From: Daldinia sp. FL1419
Lineage: Eukaryota; Ascomycota; Sordariomycetes; Xylariales; Hypoxylaceae
Assembly: GCA_025201765.1 (NCBI GenBank)
Contig: MU623387.1
Coordinates: 124,001 to 188,000 of the forward strand
Length of the DNA: 64,000 nucleotides
Direction: 5' to 3'
In this document: piece after piece, positions 45,636 through 55,555 of the stretch
Layout: every line of letters starts with the position of its first letter
Numbering within the stretch: position 1 is the stretch's first letter
The notes under the pieces: generated by a model
What the model was told of the DNA's origin: nothing
Seen by the model: only the letters and a program-made list of their open reading frames with translations
Database searches by the model: none
Position numbers and translations under genes: made by a program

Positions 45636-46288
45636 GGCTAGCTATAAGTTTCTTGATTTTAGAGCCGAGCCTGACCTGAGTCCAAAGTAACGGCGATAGA
45701 CGATTACGATCTATATTAGACTAAACTTCATGAACGAAACACCACAGGCGCATAACTAACTAAGGTAAACGGGAAACATATTTAAATATAAATACAGATA
45801 AGCTTCGTAGCCGAAGCTTCATCCCTAGGATCTCCAGGTCGCCCACCAAAGACACCGAGCATAGAAGGGTTGATCCCTTCGGTAAACATCTCGGATTATG
45901 ACGAAACGATGAGAACCATAATTATCATGTATCTACGTAGGCTATCTGCAAGCCCTAAGCCTTACGCATAGAAAGTAAATAATTCATGTGAAGATATCAG
46001 CCAAATAGCTCGCGAACAATTTCCGAGCCGATACGTCGCCGTGATCTGAATTGTTCGCTTCGAGAACTTCGGCAAACGCCGTAAGCTGATGACCGAAGTG
46101 GGTCTTTGGCCTTCGGGGCCGAACTTCCTGATATCGTTAGTCTCGTTCGGGCTTCAGGGGAAACGCCATCCATCTATCTTCCACGTTCCGCCTCCCGGAG
46201 TTCCCATCCTTCTCTTTATTCAAGTACTACTCTACTTACCTTTTTACGATAGATTAGATTCGCGGCCATATTCAGAAAACGGACCGGG
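45636..46288. promoter_or_regulatory. Shared divergent promoter with five CCGAAG/CTTCGG hexamers
   Basis: 653 bases between the ATGs of the ABC transporter and the Zn2Cys6 regulator. CCGAAG occurs at 45811-45816 and 46093-46098. CTTCGG occurs at 45877-45882, 46067-46072 and 46111-46116. Two copies extend to CTTCGG-(T/C)-AAAC. The pair at 46093/46111 forms an inverted repeat with a 12-base gap. CGG-containing sites are typical Zn2Cys6 targets, so autoregulation and control of the pump are plausible but inferred. Confidence 0.55.
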
Positions 46289-49109
46289 ATGGAGATTCTA
46301 AAGAGCTGCGACGCGTGCAAGGCACGAAAAGTGCGATGCAACGGTAAGTCTACCCCAATATATACACCAATAACTATCAACCAATGCCGTGACATCGCTC
46401 ATCTGAGGCTCAAATTCAATATGCAGGGTACCCTGGCCCTTGCGATCACTGCGTGGTGAGTAGTCCAATCATGCTGTCGTCGGCACCGCTAGTCTTCGCT
46501 AATACCTTGCGTAGCGCCGGAAATCACAGTGCCATTTCAGCCGCAGGAAAATACCCCAAAGACGAAACGGTAAGTGGCATATGAATTATCGTAAGGGGCT
46601 TGTGTATGGGATGTATGTTTGTTTTACTAAAGTCTACAATAGTAAATAGTGTTCTCACATCTCCTGTATCGCCAAAGCTCCGACCTTCGAGCGTGGCGGT
46701 TCAGGTCGCCGAAACGGTAAAGTCCTATCCCAACATAACGTTCCCAGATAGAAATGGAGCTGACTGTCGTGTACTAAAGACTCGGCGACCGTTGCCCGAG
46801 CTTTACGTCGATCGTATATTGGCCACCGCTCGAACAGCTGGGGCCCTCGGAAACGAAAAGCCGTTTGCAGTGAAGGTACATCATTTGCAACCCCTATTGT
46901 TAAAAACTAGGTACTCTACTAAACGCCCTAGGGGATCGGACTAGTCAGCACGTTGTGACCACTCCTTCTGGATTGACAAGTCGCTAATAGTGCTCACGAC
47001 AGTTGGAAATGCTAGCCTGACGTTCTTCTCCGATAATCGACTGTCGTATTTATCCTCCCGTTTGCGGAATGATAAAGTAAATCGATTAGTTCAGAGAATA
47101 TCTTCGGTGATTGCTTCTCGCCTTCAGCATCACGGTAGGTATAAAGATAGCTCGACTTGATAAACACTAACTTTTGCTTGAGCGAATGTAGCGACATCGG
47201 GGTCTATGTGTAATGGAAAAGAGAGCCATAAAGATGCTCTGGGGCTTCCTGACACGACTGAGGAAAATGCTCACATCAAATGTCATTCCTCCTCCATCCC
47301 AAGTTAACGCAATCCGTCTAACCATCCAACAGTATACTTTGAGAGAATCCATCCTGTCTACCCCTTCCTCGACCAAAAGGAATTCGAGGCTATGATCCAT
47401 GCTCCGTATTTCGCCGACCGTTTAGCACACAGCAAAGCACTGTACGCTCTGTATAATGCGGTTTTAGCCCTCGGATGCCAGGCTGGGAAGGGAGGAAAGT
47501 TCGAACCGGGTAAGGGGAGAGCCTGGCAGTACATGACGAGGGCGCTTGCTGTCCTTCCAGACCTCTTTTCGCTTCCGGATTCTCTAGATGTTCTCCAAGC
47601 GATGACTGCCTTGACAATATATTCCCTCAGGTACGTAACGCGGTTCATATCACTGGTCGTTCAGAACTTGATACTGAATCCATAGCGTACAGTATTTCGT
47701 GCATAGCAATAGAGCATTTTATACTATCCGAAGCCGCTAGAAGAGCGCAGAATCTCGGACGCGCCAATCTAAGGGGTAAAGCGAGAGTCGCGTATCATAG
47801 GGCGTTTTGGCTGCTCTATACCATTGAGAAGATCATCAACTTTCACTTTGGAAGAAATTCCGTACGTCAATTCCACGCCATCTCATTCTTCGCTTAGGCT
47901 TAAGATTGCGTATTTCTAACGGGTAAATTGTCGTAGATATTTGTCGATCATGATATTGTAATTCCAATCCCGCCCGTACCAGATTCAATCGTAGGGGAAC
48001 TCGACTGGTTTCTCACGACGGCGAGGTACGCGCGTCTGCTTTCGAAAGCCATGACGTCCCTGTTCTCAATTGCCGGCACAGAGAACCCGAAAACGTACTA
48101 TCTAGCGATAATTGATCAATGCGAGGCTGAGCTTGAGGAATGGCGAGGGTCAATACCGATTGATACTCGACCAAGCGAGCCATATCAGTCCCACGCGTTG
48201 CAAGGCGGATTAAATCGGGCGACCGCAGTTGGAGTTCATCTACTCTATAATAGTTTCAAATTGAGTCTCTGCCGAGCAACTTTGTATCTGGCTGCGAATA
48301 CTAGCCATGTCGTAAGTCAGGCTCGCCAGGCCGAGAGCACGAGAAATATGATGGAGACGTCGCGATCTATATTGGAGTTGACAGCTTTCATCGATGTTGA
48401 GCCGAATACATCACTCTGGTAAGTTTAGTAATCTTCATATTATTTCTGCTTATTTTCGCCCTTTCTAACTTGTTGGTAATAGGATACTAGCCGGTATCCC
48501 GATCGTGGCTCTGTTCGTTCTATTCGATCTGGTAGTCACAAACCCCAAACACGCCGAAACGGCAACAAATCTCGCTCTTCTTGATATGGCTGGTGGCCAC
48601 TTTAGTAGACTTGAGTATGCGAGCGGTGGTAGCTTACCGGGCTCGTTAATTGGCGAGTTTGCACATATCGCACGCGAATACGTGAATACCATAAAGAGGG
48701 AGAGTACATTAAATCATACTATAGACAAACAACCACCCGCATTGACGAGATCACCAACCGAAACGTCAAGGTCTCTTAGTAAACCCGGACGACCACCTCG
48801 TGAGAATAGCATCTCTCACGTGCTAGATCCATCTCCAGACGTCGAGCCAACGCAGGTAAATACAAATCTTTATTCGACGACTGGAAGAAAACTGCTATTG
48901 ACGATAAGCAGGTTCCAGAAGATCACCTTTTCGATAATGATGCCCCGTTACCCCTTAACGATGCTTTATTCTTTCCTATAAATGATAGGCTCTTCGAGAT
49001 AGATGGTGAAGTCCCTCTTGGCACGGACATCATGGATCTTTTCAACTCGGCTATGCCAGGCATAGATCCGTACTATAACCCGATGATAGGTGGCGAACAT
49101 CAAAATTAG
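46289..49109 (+). CDS. Zn2Cys6 fungal transcription factor
   Basis: Eleven exons: 46289-46343, 46427-46455, 46515-46569, 46643-46910, 47016-47134, 47192-47281, 47333-47630, 47693-47861, 47937-48418, 48483-48855 and 48912-49109. Phases agree and give about 711 residues. The Zn2Cys6 cluster is assembled from three tiny exons: CDACKARKVRC, then GYPGPCDHCV, then RRKSQC. This fits C-x2-C-x6-C-x6-C-x2-C-x6-C exactly. A linker with ELYVDRILATAR and LTFFSDNRLSYLSSRL follows. The middle-homology region begins at YFERIHPVYPFLDQKEFE and runs through ALYNAVLALGCQAGKGGKF, SEAARRAQNLGR and HRAFWLLYTIEK. The acidic C-terminus (EIDGEVPLGTDIMDLFNSAM) could activate transcription. The joins at 46911-47015 and 47282-47332 are the least certain; a frameshift in that stretch is the alternative. 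It is divergent to the ABC pump. Confidence 0.82.
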
Positions 49110-49384
49110 GGCAGTCTATTTTCTTATACAGTGATCTATAACTCTTCTCTATTCTTGTTTGTAAATGCGTACCAGAGTAAGAAAAATCACAGTTTGGTCG
49201 GGCAAATCATGGTATTCTGGGAACAATGAAGGTTATTATAGCACCTAGTACAAAAGGCAAGAGACATGTAAAGCGCCACTTTGAATAATATTGCGAGTTC
49301 TTCTCGGCCACGTCACAAGGTCGGGACGATACATAACAATCAACAAGTTCGACAAGCACTTAGCTAGGGAGGAAACGAGGACAT

Positions 49385-49976
49385 GCAGCTGAATTCGACG
49401 GTGTTAACTTATAACCTCATCGGATTGGCCCCAAGTCCAAAAAGAGGAAATCAGCCCCGTTGATACCAGCTCTAGACGAAGAGTCAAGTTTCCTACTGCA
49501 GGAGAGATACTACCTATACGTCGAAACTGCTGGACCAGTTCTTTCTTACTGAGCTAGCAAAGCGCGTTCCTCCCACCGTGGCAATCATAAATGCACCCAA
49601 CCCGGGCTTGTGTAAATCGGGTCTCTTTAGGGGGTTCGACGGCAGCTTCAGCGGGTTTCTCCTTGGCATTTTCCAGAGCATTTTTGCCCGTACCGCTTCC
49701 GTCGGAGCGCGAGGGCTCACCGACGCAGCTGTTGAGCACAGTCAGGAGTCATATGGGCAGTATCTAGAGGATGGCAAATTACAACCGTAAGTTATACATA
49801 AGTCCTTGGGCCGTGGATCGTCATTTTCAAATACTAATATCAAACAGATTGGCACCTGGGTATAGTACACAAGCCCGAAGGTATCAAGATGGCAGAACAG
49901 TTATGGAAAGAGACAATGGAAGAACTAGTATTTTCTGATCTAGAAAATACAATCAAGAGCTTGGGTACCAAGTAAT
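49385..49976 (+). pseudogene. Decayed short-chain dehydrogenase/reductase relic
   Basis: Fragments of the C-terminal half of an SDR (retinol-dehydrogenase-like) appear in order but in different frames. They are a TYNLIGL segment near 49405, IPALDEESSF near 49463, then TSKLLDQFFLTELAKRVPP and AIINAPNPGLCKSGLFRGF near 49515-49640. ARTASVGARGLTDAA and SYGQYLEDGKLQP near 49690-49790 follow. After an intron-like gap, HKPEGIKMAEQLWKETMEEL near 49870-49930 completes the order. At least three frame changes separate these, and the NAD-binding N-terminus is absent. So the gene is broken. The boundaries are approximate. Confidence 0.65.
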
Positions 49977-51570
49977 TAATTACGTGATTTGAGTACATAT
50001 AGCGTGGATATATTTCATAGACGGTCGAATATAATGTGTTTATATATACATAATTGTGGGACTATACTCCTTTTCTTGAGTAGTCTCCACTTAATCCCTA
50101 ACAAAAATGCTCACTTGGAAGACTTGAACATTATACCTCAGAATCTGATAGTGACTTTAGGATGATATAACACCTTAAGCAGTAGTCAAAGATAGTGCTG
50201 CCTTGGAACTAATATTATAAAGGCTGTTTCCTGAAATTCAAAACTATAAACTGGGTGGTTAGTTATAGCATCGTCCAAGTCTTGGTCAATATGGAGCACT
50301 ACAGCTTCTTTACGCATCTATTCATCCAAAGATTGTAGTTCTAAGCATCTCCAAGTATAGAATCCAATACCTACCTAGGCACTTATCTCTAGAATAACGC
50401 AAAACAACAAAGAACTATTCAATTACAGTAATCACGCGTACTTTCGCTTGGTGACTTCAAGTAACCATTCTATGCCATAGAGCTTTGAAGATATAGCGAG
50501 CTTGAATATCCTCACGTCTCAAACCATTAGTCGATCCAAGTCCATTCACCAGACAACATCCGCACTGACGTCGCCGTCATAAAATACTAAATTGTAACAT
50601 TCGAGTGCGTATAATGCCAATAATGTTCCGCGTATAGGATCGAATTTGGTTTCATTACATCGGAACTCTGCTAGTGAATCCTAAAACATATAAGACTATC
50701 GTCTAATTTGTGCCTTTTCCCTCCACTCTTATTATAATCTAGATCAATATGTCGTCCCCTAATGAACTCTCTCCTTTTCTGACCTCTCCTATAACTCCTG
50801 TCAAGCGCCAAAGGAAGTACCATGTCCTTAGTTTCTCGATGATGCTGATAATGGGCAGTCGTTACTTTCACAAGTCTCTTTCATCTCTAATCTTCTAGTG
50901 ACCCTATCCGTTATATACGCACATCATCTACCGTAGTCCAACGCCTAATACGCTCACCATAGATATAAACCATGCCAGTGGAATGTTGCAATGTACTTGT
51001 AGGGCACCCCGTAATCAAAGGCCCAGTACATACGAAGTCCCCCAGCCACCCTTGCCCTGATATTCCCGTCCTCCAAGCCAAAGGATCGTGAAGAATGCTG
51101 CCGCCGAGACACTTAACCATCCCGCTTTGCGTACATCGTCAATGTACCTCCTGCAACTTCCATCATTATGAATTATTACCCACGTCTCTAGCCCTTATCC
51201 TTTCCTTCCTCGTTTCAGAAAACTTTTTTCCCTTCCCCACGATAGTTATTCATCTTCTTTTTCGAAACCAACCTTGCAACTTATCTGCACTCTTTCTCCT
51301 CCAAGCTTCACAGTTGGTTCCTGTGCGTACGCTGAGTGCTTAATATTTTCCCCAGGTTTCTTGCAAAGTTTCGTTTCAACTTGGTTTCCGGCTTTTTCTT
51401 TTAATATTTGCAGCCATCAGCCGTATAGTGTTCCTTCGTTGCAGATTCTCACGCTTCGACAACACACTATAGCCATTTTCTATTCTCTTTTGAAAACAGA
51501 CATCTTGCCTAAGAACTCATCTTGTTGAATTTCAGCGAAGTTTACTTCGTTGTCTTTACGAGTTTATAAG
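49977..51570. other. Gene-free stretch ending in a pyrimidine-rich leader
   Basis: About 1.6 kb. The left part is A+T-rich without genes. The last 400 bases (about 51130-51560) are rich in C and T, as in many fungal promoters and 5' leaders, and probably serve the gene starting at 51571. Open frames at 51095-51528 are low-complexity and not supported. Confidence 0.55.
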
Positions 51571-52593
51571 ATGGCCCCAAATGAGAAAGTGGTGGAGATT
51601 TTGGGCGGCGTTGCTGAAGAAATATCGCACTTTATTGTAGAAGCTCTTGAAAAAATCGAAACCTCCAATAATCAGACGGAGCAGGAGATTGATACCTTTT
51701 TCATGAGGCTCATTAACCTATGTATTGGCGAACTATACGGCATCCTCCGTGTCCGAGGCGATGCGATTAAAGATGCTCTGAGGTCTGCCGCTGAAGCTAA
51801 GGCTCAGTCTGAGCCCGAACAGGACGATGAACCTGCGCGTCCTTTCAAGGGTAAGTTAGCCTATATCTCTATACCAACCAACAATCGGTAACTCTTACTA
51901 ACATTATACCCTCCAGTCCCTCGCTTGGGCGATCCTGAGAGTCCCGATGTCGATCCCCAGTCGGCTGGCACCTCGTCCAGCGGTGTCAGTGCTGACCGTG
52001 GCCTTAGTCTCGGACGTAAGTTAATCTAAATCTCTATATTAACTAGCCATTGATAACTTTTACTAACATCATTCACCCTAGATGGCTTTGGTAGTCACGC
52101 TGGTTATGGCCACGACGGCCCGTCCCAGCTTCAGGCCCAGCCTCCTTCCCCCCCTCCCGCCGGAAATCTCCCCGCCGCCGTCGCCGACAACACCCCCGAC
52201 AGCGCCCCCGCCGATCCCTTCATTGTCCCCGACAATGCCGAAGTGATCATCATCCAAGATGACGACGACGACGACGGCGGCGATGCTGACCACGCCGGCC
52301 CCCTCAGCGGCAACGACGATAATCTATTTATCGACGACGCCGGTGTCGATCCCCACGGGCTCGACAGCGATGGGGACTACGAGGAGGTGGAGGAGGATCA
52401 AGAGGGAGAGGAAGCCCAGGCAGCCGCCGAAGCTGGCTCCCAGCCTTCCTCCGTGGCTCGCACCCAAGCCTCCGATGCCGTCTTCGCTCAGTCGCTATCG
52501 CGACGCCTCAACCATCCCCGTCGCTCGTTCCCGCGAGTAGACTACGATGTAAAGGGGTACTACAGAAAGCGAGGTTTCGATGATATCCTTTGA
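51571..52593 (+). CDS. Hypothetical acidic protein with two near-matching introns
   Basis: Three exons: 51571-51850, 51917-52015 and 52082-52593, giving 296 residues. I do not recognise a family. The first 75 residues are helical (VVEILGGVAEEISHFIVEALEKI, shown here in two parts: VVEILGGVAEEIS and HFIVEALEKI) and probably fold. The rest is disordered. It includes a Gly/His/Pro-rich stretch (PSPPPAGNLPAAVADN), an Asp run (IIIQDDDDDDGGD) and Glu-rich repeats. A basic, aromatic C-terminal motif (RRSFPRVDYDVKGYYRKRGF) looks conserved enough to be functional. Both introns are exactly 66 bases and match at about 50 positions, which is far more than unrelated fungal introns. The protein is probably cytosolic or nuclear. 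Confidence 0.75.
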
Positions 52594-53042
52594 ACTAACT
52601 ACGACCGGCATTTGAGAGTCTGGAAATGTTTGCCTACAGGAACGAAACGGCCCGAAAGAACTGCGGCATGCACACGACAAAGTTGTGACGGATAAGGGAT
52701 ATGTGGTTTTCCGGTCTGGCAGTTAGTATTTCGATAGGAAGGGAAGTTTGTGGTTGTGTTTTTGTTGAGGCTACGGGCAGTTGTTTCTATTTTACGTGGA
52801 AACTTTATTGAAGCCAAGGGTTTGCGTCGAGTTCGAATGGCACTGAATCGAATTTCGATGTTACTTGCTTATGGTCTTGCTCTTTTGTTGTAACATGTAT
52901 GAACGCCTATGGCACTACGTCTCTATTCACATTATACGTCACGCCTAACTTCTATATATGCTTCGTGTTAGGTACAGCTAAAACCTGATGGGTCAGGAGC
53001 CAAAGCCCTAAGGTCTCAATACGTATCAATGCTTATCTGCGT
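52594..53042. other. Intergenic spacer between convergent genes
   Basis: About 450 bases between two 3' ends. No gene is seen. Confidence 0.5.
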
Positions 53043-54707
53043 CTATTCACCTATTCCGTAACTCCTAACCCGACTGAAGAAAAAGGGCTTCCCACTCTTG
53101 AGCGGGAACTCCGACCAGTCATCTGTCTGTCTATTGTAACTCCAGAACCCCTTCCACGTTAACCTATTGTTGGTGTTCCTGTTAACGGCTGCGGCTTTGC
53201 CCGAACCTCGGAACGTCAAATCCAGACGGTATATGTATTTCCCTACACCTTCCGTCTCGATGTACAAATCGCCTTCCGCGTCGGCTAGATCCACTCCCCC
53301 GCCAACGCTGCTTGCGTTGTCGTCATTTTTATCCGCCGCCGAAGATAAGCGCCAGCGGCCTTTCAGAGCAGATCCCATAACGGCGGAGGGTAAATAATGT
53401 GGCCCAGAACCGCCGCGATGTAGAGCTACGTTGTCACGCGTCAAGTGGTGTACGACGTGGGCAGGCTCATCCGTGGTTAGTAAGCTGATGACGGTGCCAT
53501 CGCGGAATAGTCGTAGATATCGGTAATAGGTCACAATGTGGACGGGGCTATTCCACGTAACCTGGTGCGCCGACGCCTGACCCGGACGGATATAGTTCAC
53601 GGTGCTGATGTAACACCCGTTGAACCGCACTCGCGGACGCCGTCGGAACATTGTCTGCCAAGACGATGCGTAGAGACCGCGGAGGAGCAAATTGGTCGTT
53701 GCCCGACTCTCCTCTTGTCGCCGACGTTCCAAGTCCTCTAGAGTGAAGATATCGTCGGAATCAGCGATTTCTTGTGCTATATCTAGAGGCTCCCAGCTGA
53801 TGCCCTTTTGCCAGTGGTAATGCATCCCGCCGAAACCGAATTCGCGACCCAAGCAGACCCGTCGCCAGATTTGGTTCTCAGTCGCTACCAAGTAGGCTAG
53901 GCGCCTACAGACCAGGGCTAAACGTACGAAATCGCCCACATCTGCGATGGCGACATCTCGCATGATATGAACAAGGATCTCGTCGGGCAGCTCGGAGATG
54001 GGACATGGAGGCGGTGGTACTCCCTCGCATTCTGGCGGTGCTCCTTCAATTTTGAGGCTGGAGAAACTAGTGATGAGGTCCGGCAGGGATAACGCAGGCG
54101 CTCCGCCATCTGGGGGGTGGTGGGCGGTGTTAGGAACAGTTACGGCGGCGTTAGATGGGTTGGTTTGGGCTGGCTTTGTCCAGCGGCCGGGGAAGTGCTT
54201 GTTACGGTAGGACTGATCGACATTGTCATCCATACGGAAAGCCTTTCGATAGAGTTGTAGACTATCACCAAGTTTGCCGGTAGCCTCCCTCTCGACGGCT
54301 TTTTCGTAGAAATCTAGGGCGGTCTGAGGCTCACGATCTTTGTCTTTGGTAGATTCGCCATCGTGACGGCCGAGCTTCTGCCCTGCTACGGATTTACTAG
54401 GATCTAGCTCATCGAAATGTTGAGCCTGGTAGTATTCGTCCTCATCTTCTACCTGATGGACGGGTTTTGAAGCCGATTTCTTATGCGTATACTCATTTCT
54501 CCTCGGAGGTCTACTGGTTGTAGTAGTGGTAATAGTAGTGGTAGTGGTAGTTATGGTTGAAGAAGAGGACCCTGCTTGAGTTGAGGCTGTCCTCTGATGT
54601 TGTTGCTGAGAACTAGTAGTGTTTCTTGACCGCGCCGAGACTTCGGCCCGCCATTGTTCTCTAAAGCTCTCTAGCTCAGACTGTATCTGTTGATTCGGCT
54701 GGTCCAT
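53043..54707 (-). CDS. F-box protein, FBXO9/Hrt3-like
   Basis: Single exon, 554 residues from the ATG at 54707; the frame continues upstream without another ATG. Order of parts: a short helical start, then a Thr tract (about residues 51-64, trinucleotide-encoded) and a TPR-like helical pair (ALDFYEKAVEREATGKLGDS) near residues 130-165. The F-box (CPISELPDEILVHIMRD to NQIWRRVC) spans residues 236-283. The C-terminal domain has FNGCYISTVNYIRPGQ, VTYYRYLRLFRDGTVISLLT and a WKGFWSYN region. This is the FBXO9/Hrt3 layout, a substrate receptor of SCF ubiquitin ligases. The substrate is unknown, and the location is probably cytosol and nucleus. Confidence 0.92.
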   Translation of the reverse strand: MDQPNQQIQSELESFREQWRAEVSARSRNTTSSQQQHQRTASTQAGSSSSTITTTTTTITTTTTSRPPRRNEYTHKKSASKPVHQVEDEDEYYQAQHFDELDPSKSVAGQKLGRHDGESTKDKDREPQTALDFYEKAVEREATGKLGDSLQLYRKAFRMDDNVDQSYRNKHFPGRWTKPAQTNPSNAAVTVPNTAHHPPDGGAPALSLPDLITSFSSLKIEGAPPECEGVPPPPCPISELPDEILVHIMRDVAIADVGDFVRLALVCRRLAYLVATENQIWRRVCLGREFGFGGMHYHWQKGISWEPLDIAQEIADSDDIFTLEDLERRRQEESRATTNLLLRGLYASSWQTMFRRRPRVRFNGCYISTVNYIRPGQASAHQVTWNSPVHIVTYYRYLRLFRDGTVISLLTTDEPAHVVHHLTRDNVALHRGGSGPHYLPSAVMGSALKGRWRLSSAADKNDDNASSVGGGVDLADAEGDLYIETEGVGKYIYRLDLTFRGSGKAAAVNRNTNNRLTWKGFWSYNRQTDDWSEFPLKSGKPFFFSRVRSYGIGE

Positions 54708-55555
54708 TTTGGGCAAAACTATGGTCACAATTCTATGGATATGAAATTTAATGTACAGTGCTCAATTAAAAACGGCAATTAAAGTAAAAGTTTGGCTTAT
54801 AAAGCGTATTTTCCGTACGGATTTCAGAGCAAGATTAGATATCTAGTAAGGATGAGAGCTTTGAAGTGATTCGCGGAAATTCGGATGAAGTTGAGAGTCG
54901 GCCGCTTGTAACGGTGAGGGTACAATGAGGTGCTCCGGCGTGACGGGTCATAACTGCGTGGGATGCATTATCTAAATCCATCTTATCGCCGAACGAGTCG
55001 CACTAGTATTTCATGTACCCATGTACATATGTACTTAGTACCTACACTACCTAGGTAAGCTACTATGTACAGGAGGGGTCCTACCTAGCGGGGCGATTGA
55101 TAATGAGCTAAAGTCGATCCGATTGGTTCTGACATCATGGATAAGGACGATTAAAGCGATAAGGGACCGTGCGTTTACCTGTAAGAGAAAACAGTTCTCG
55201 ATTTCCGCCGAGTCGGTTTTTGGAGCAGGTTGGGTTCGGCCTAGAACCGGTAAATTCTTAATTTTTCTTAAAAAACATTAGCCTCGTTTCAATTTTTGTT
55301 CTTATGTATTAATGACGCGAAGAAAACCGCCTTCCATCTATGATATTCTTCGCCTCCCCTCCTTCAAATCTGGCCACTTACCAATTGTAACCAAACAAAA
55401 CAAACCTACGTAGAATTTTCTAACATTACGATAACCGTTGCATTTCTTAAATTTCACATAAGATTGAGACTGTCTTTGTCTTCTTTTTCTATTTGATATC
55501 GAGCTATTATAAAGAGCGCCCCCCGGCACGACCGGGGATAGCGCATATTAAAAGA
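54708..55555. other. Divergent intergenic region
   Basis: About 850 bases between the F-box gene (minus) and the mitochondrial carrier (plus). No gene is seen. It contains an exact TACCTAGGTA palindrome at 55048-55057 and a cluster of TGTACATATGTAC-type words just before it. Confidence 0.55.

Noticed and set aside
51095..51528. Open frames in the C+T-rich stretch before the acidic hypothetical gene
   Set aside because: Translated products are Phe/Leu/Ser low-complexity; this is better explained as a pyrimidine-rich promoter or leader.
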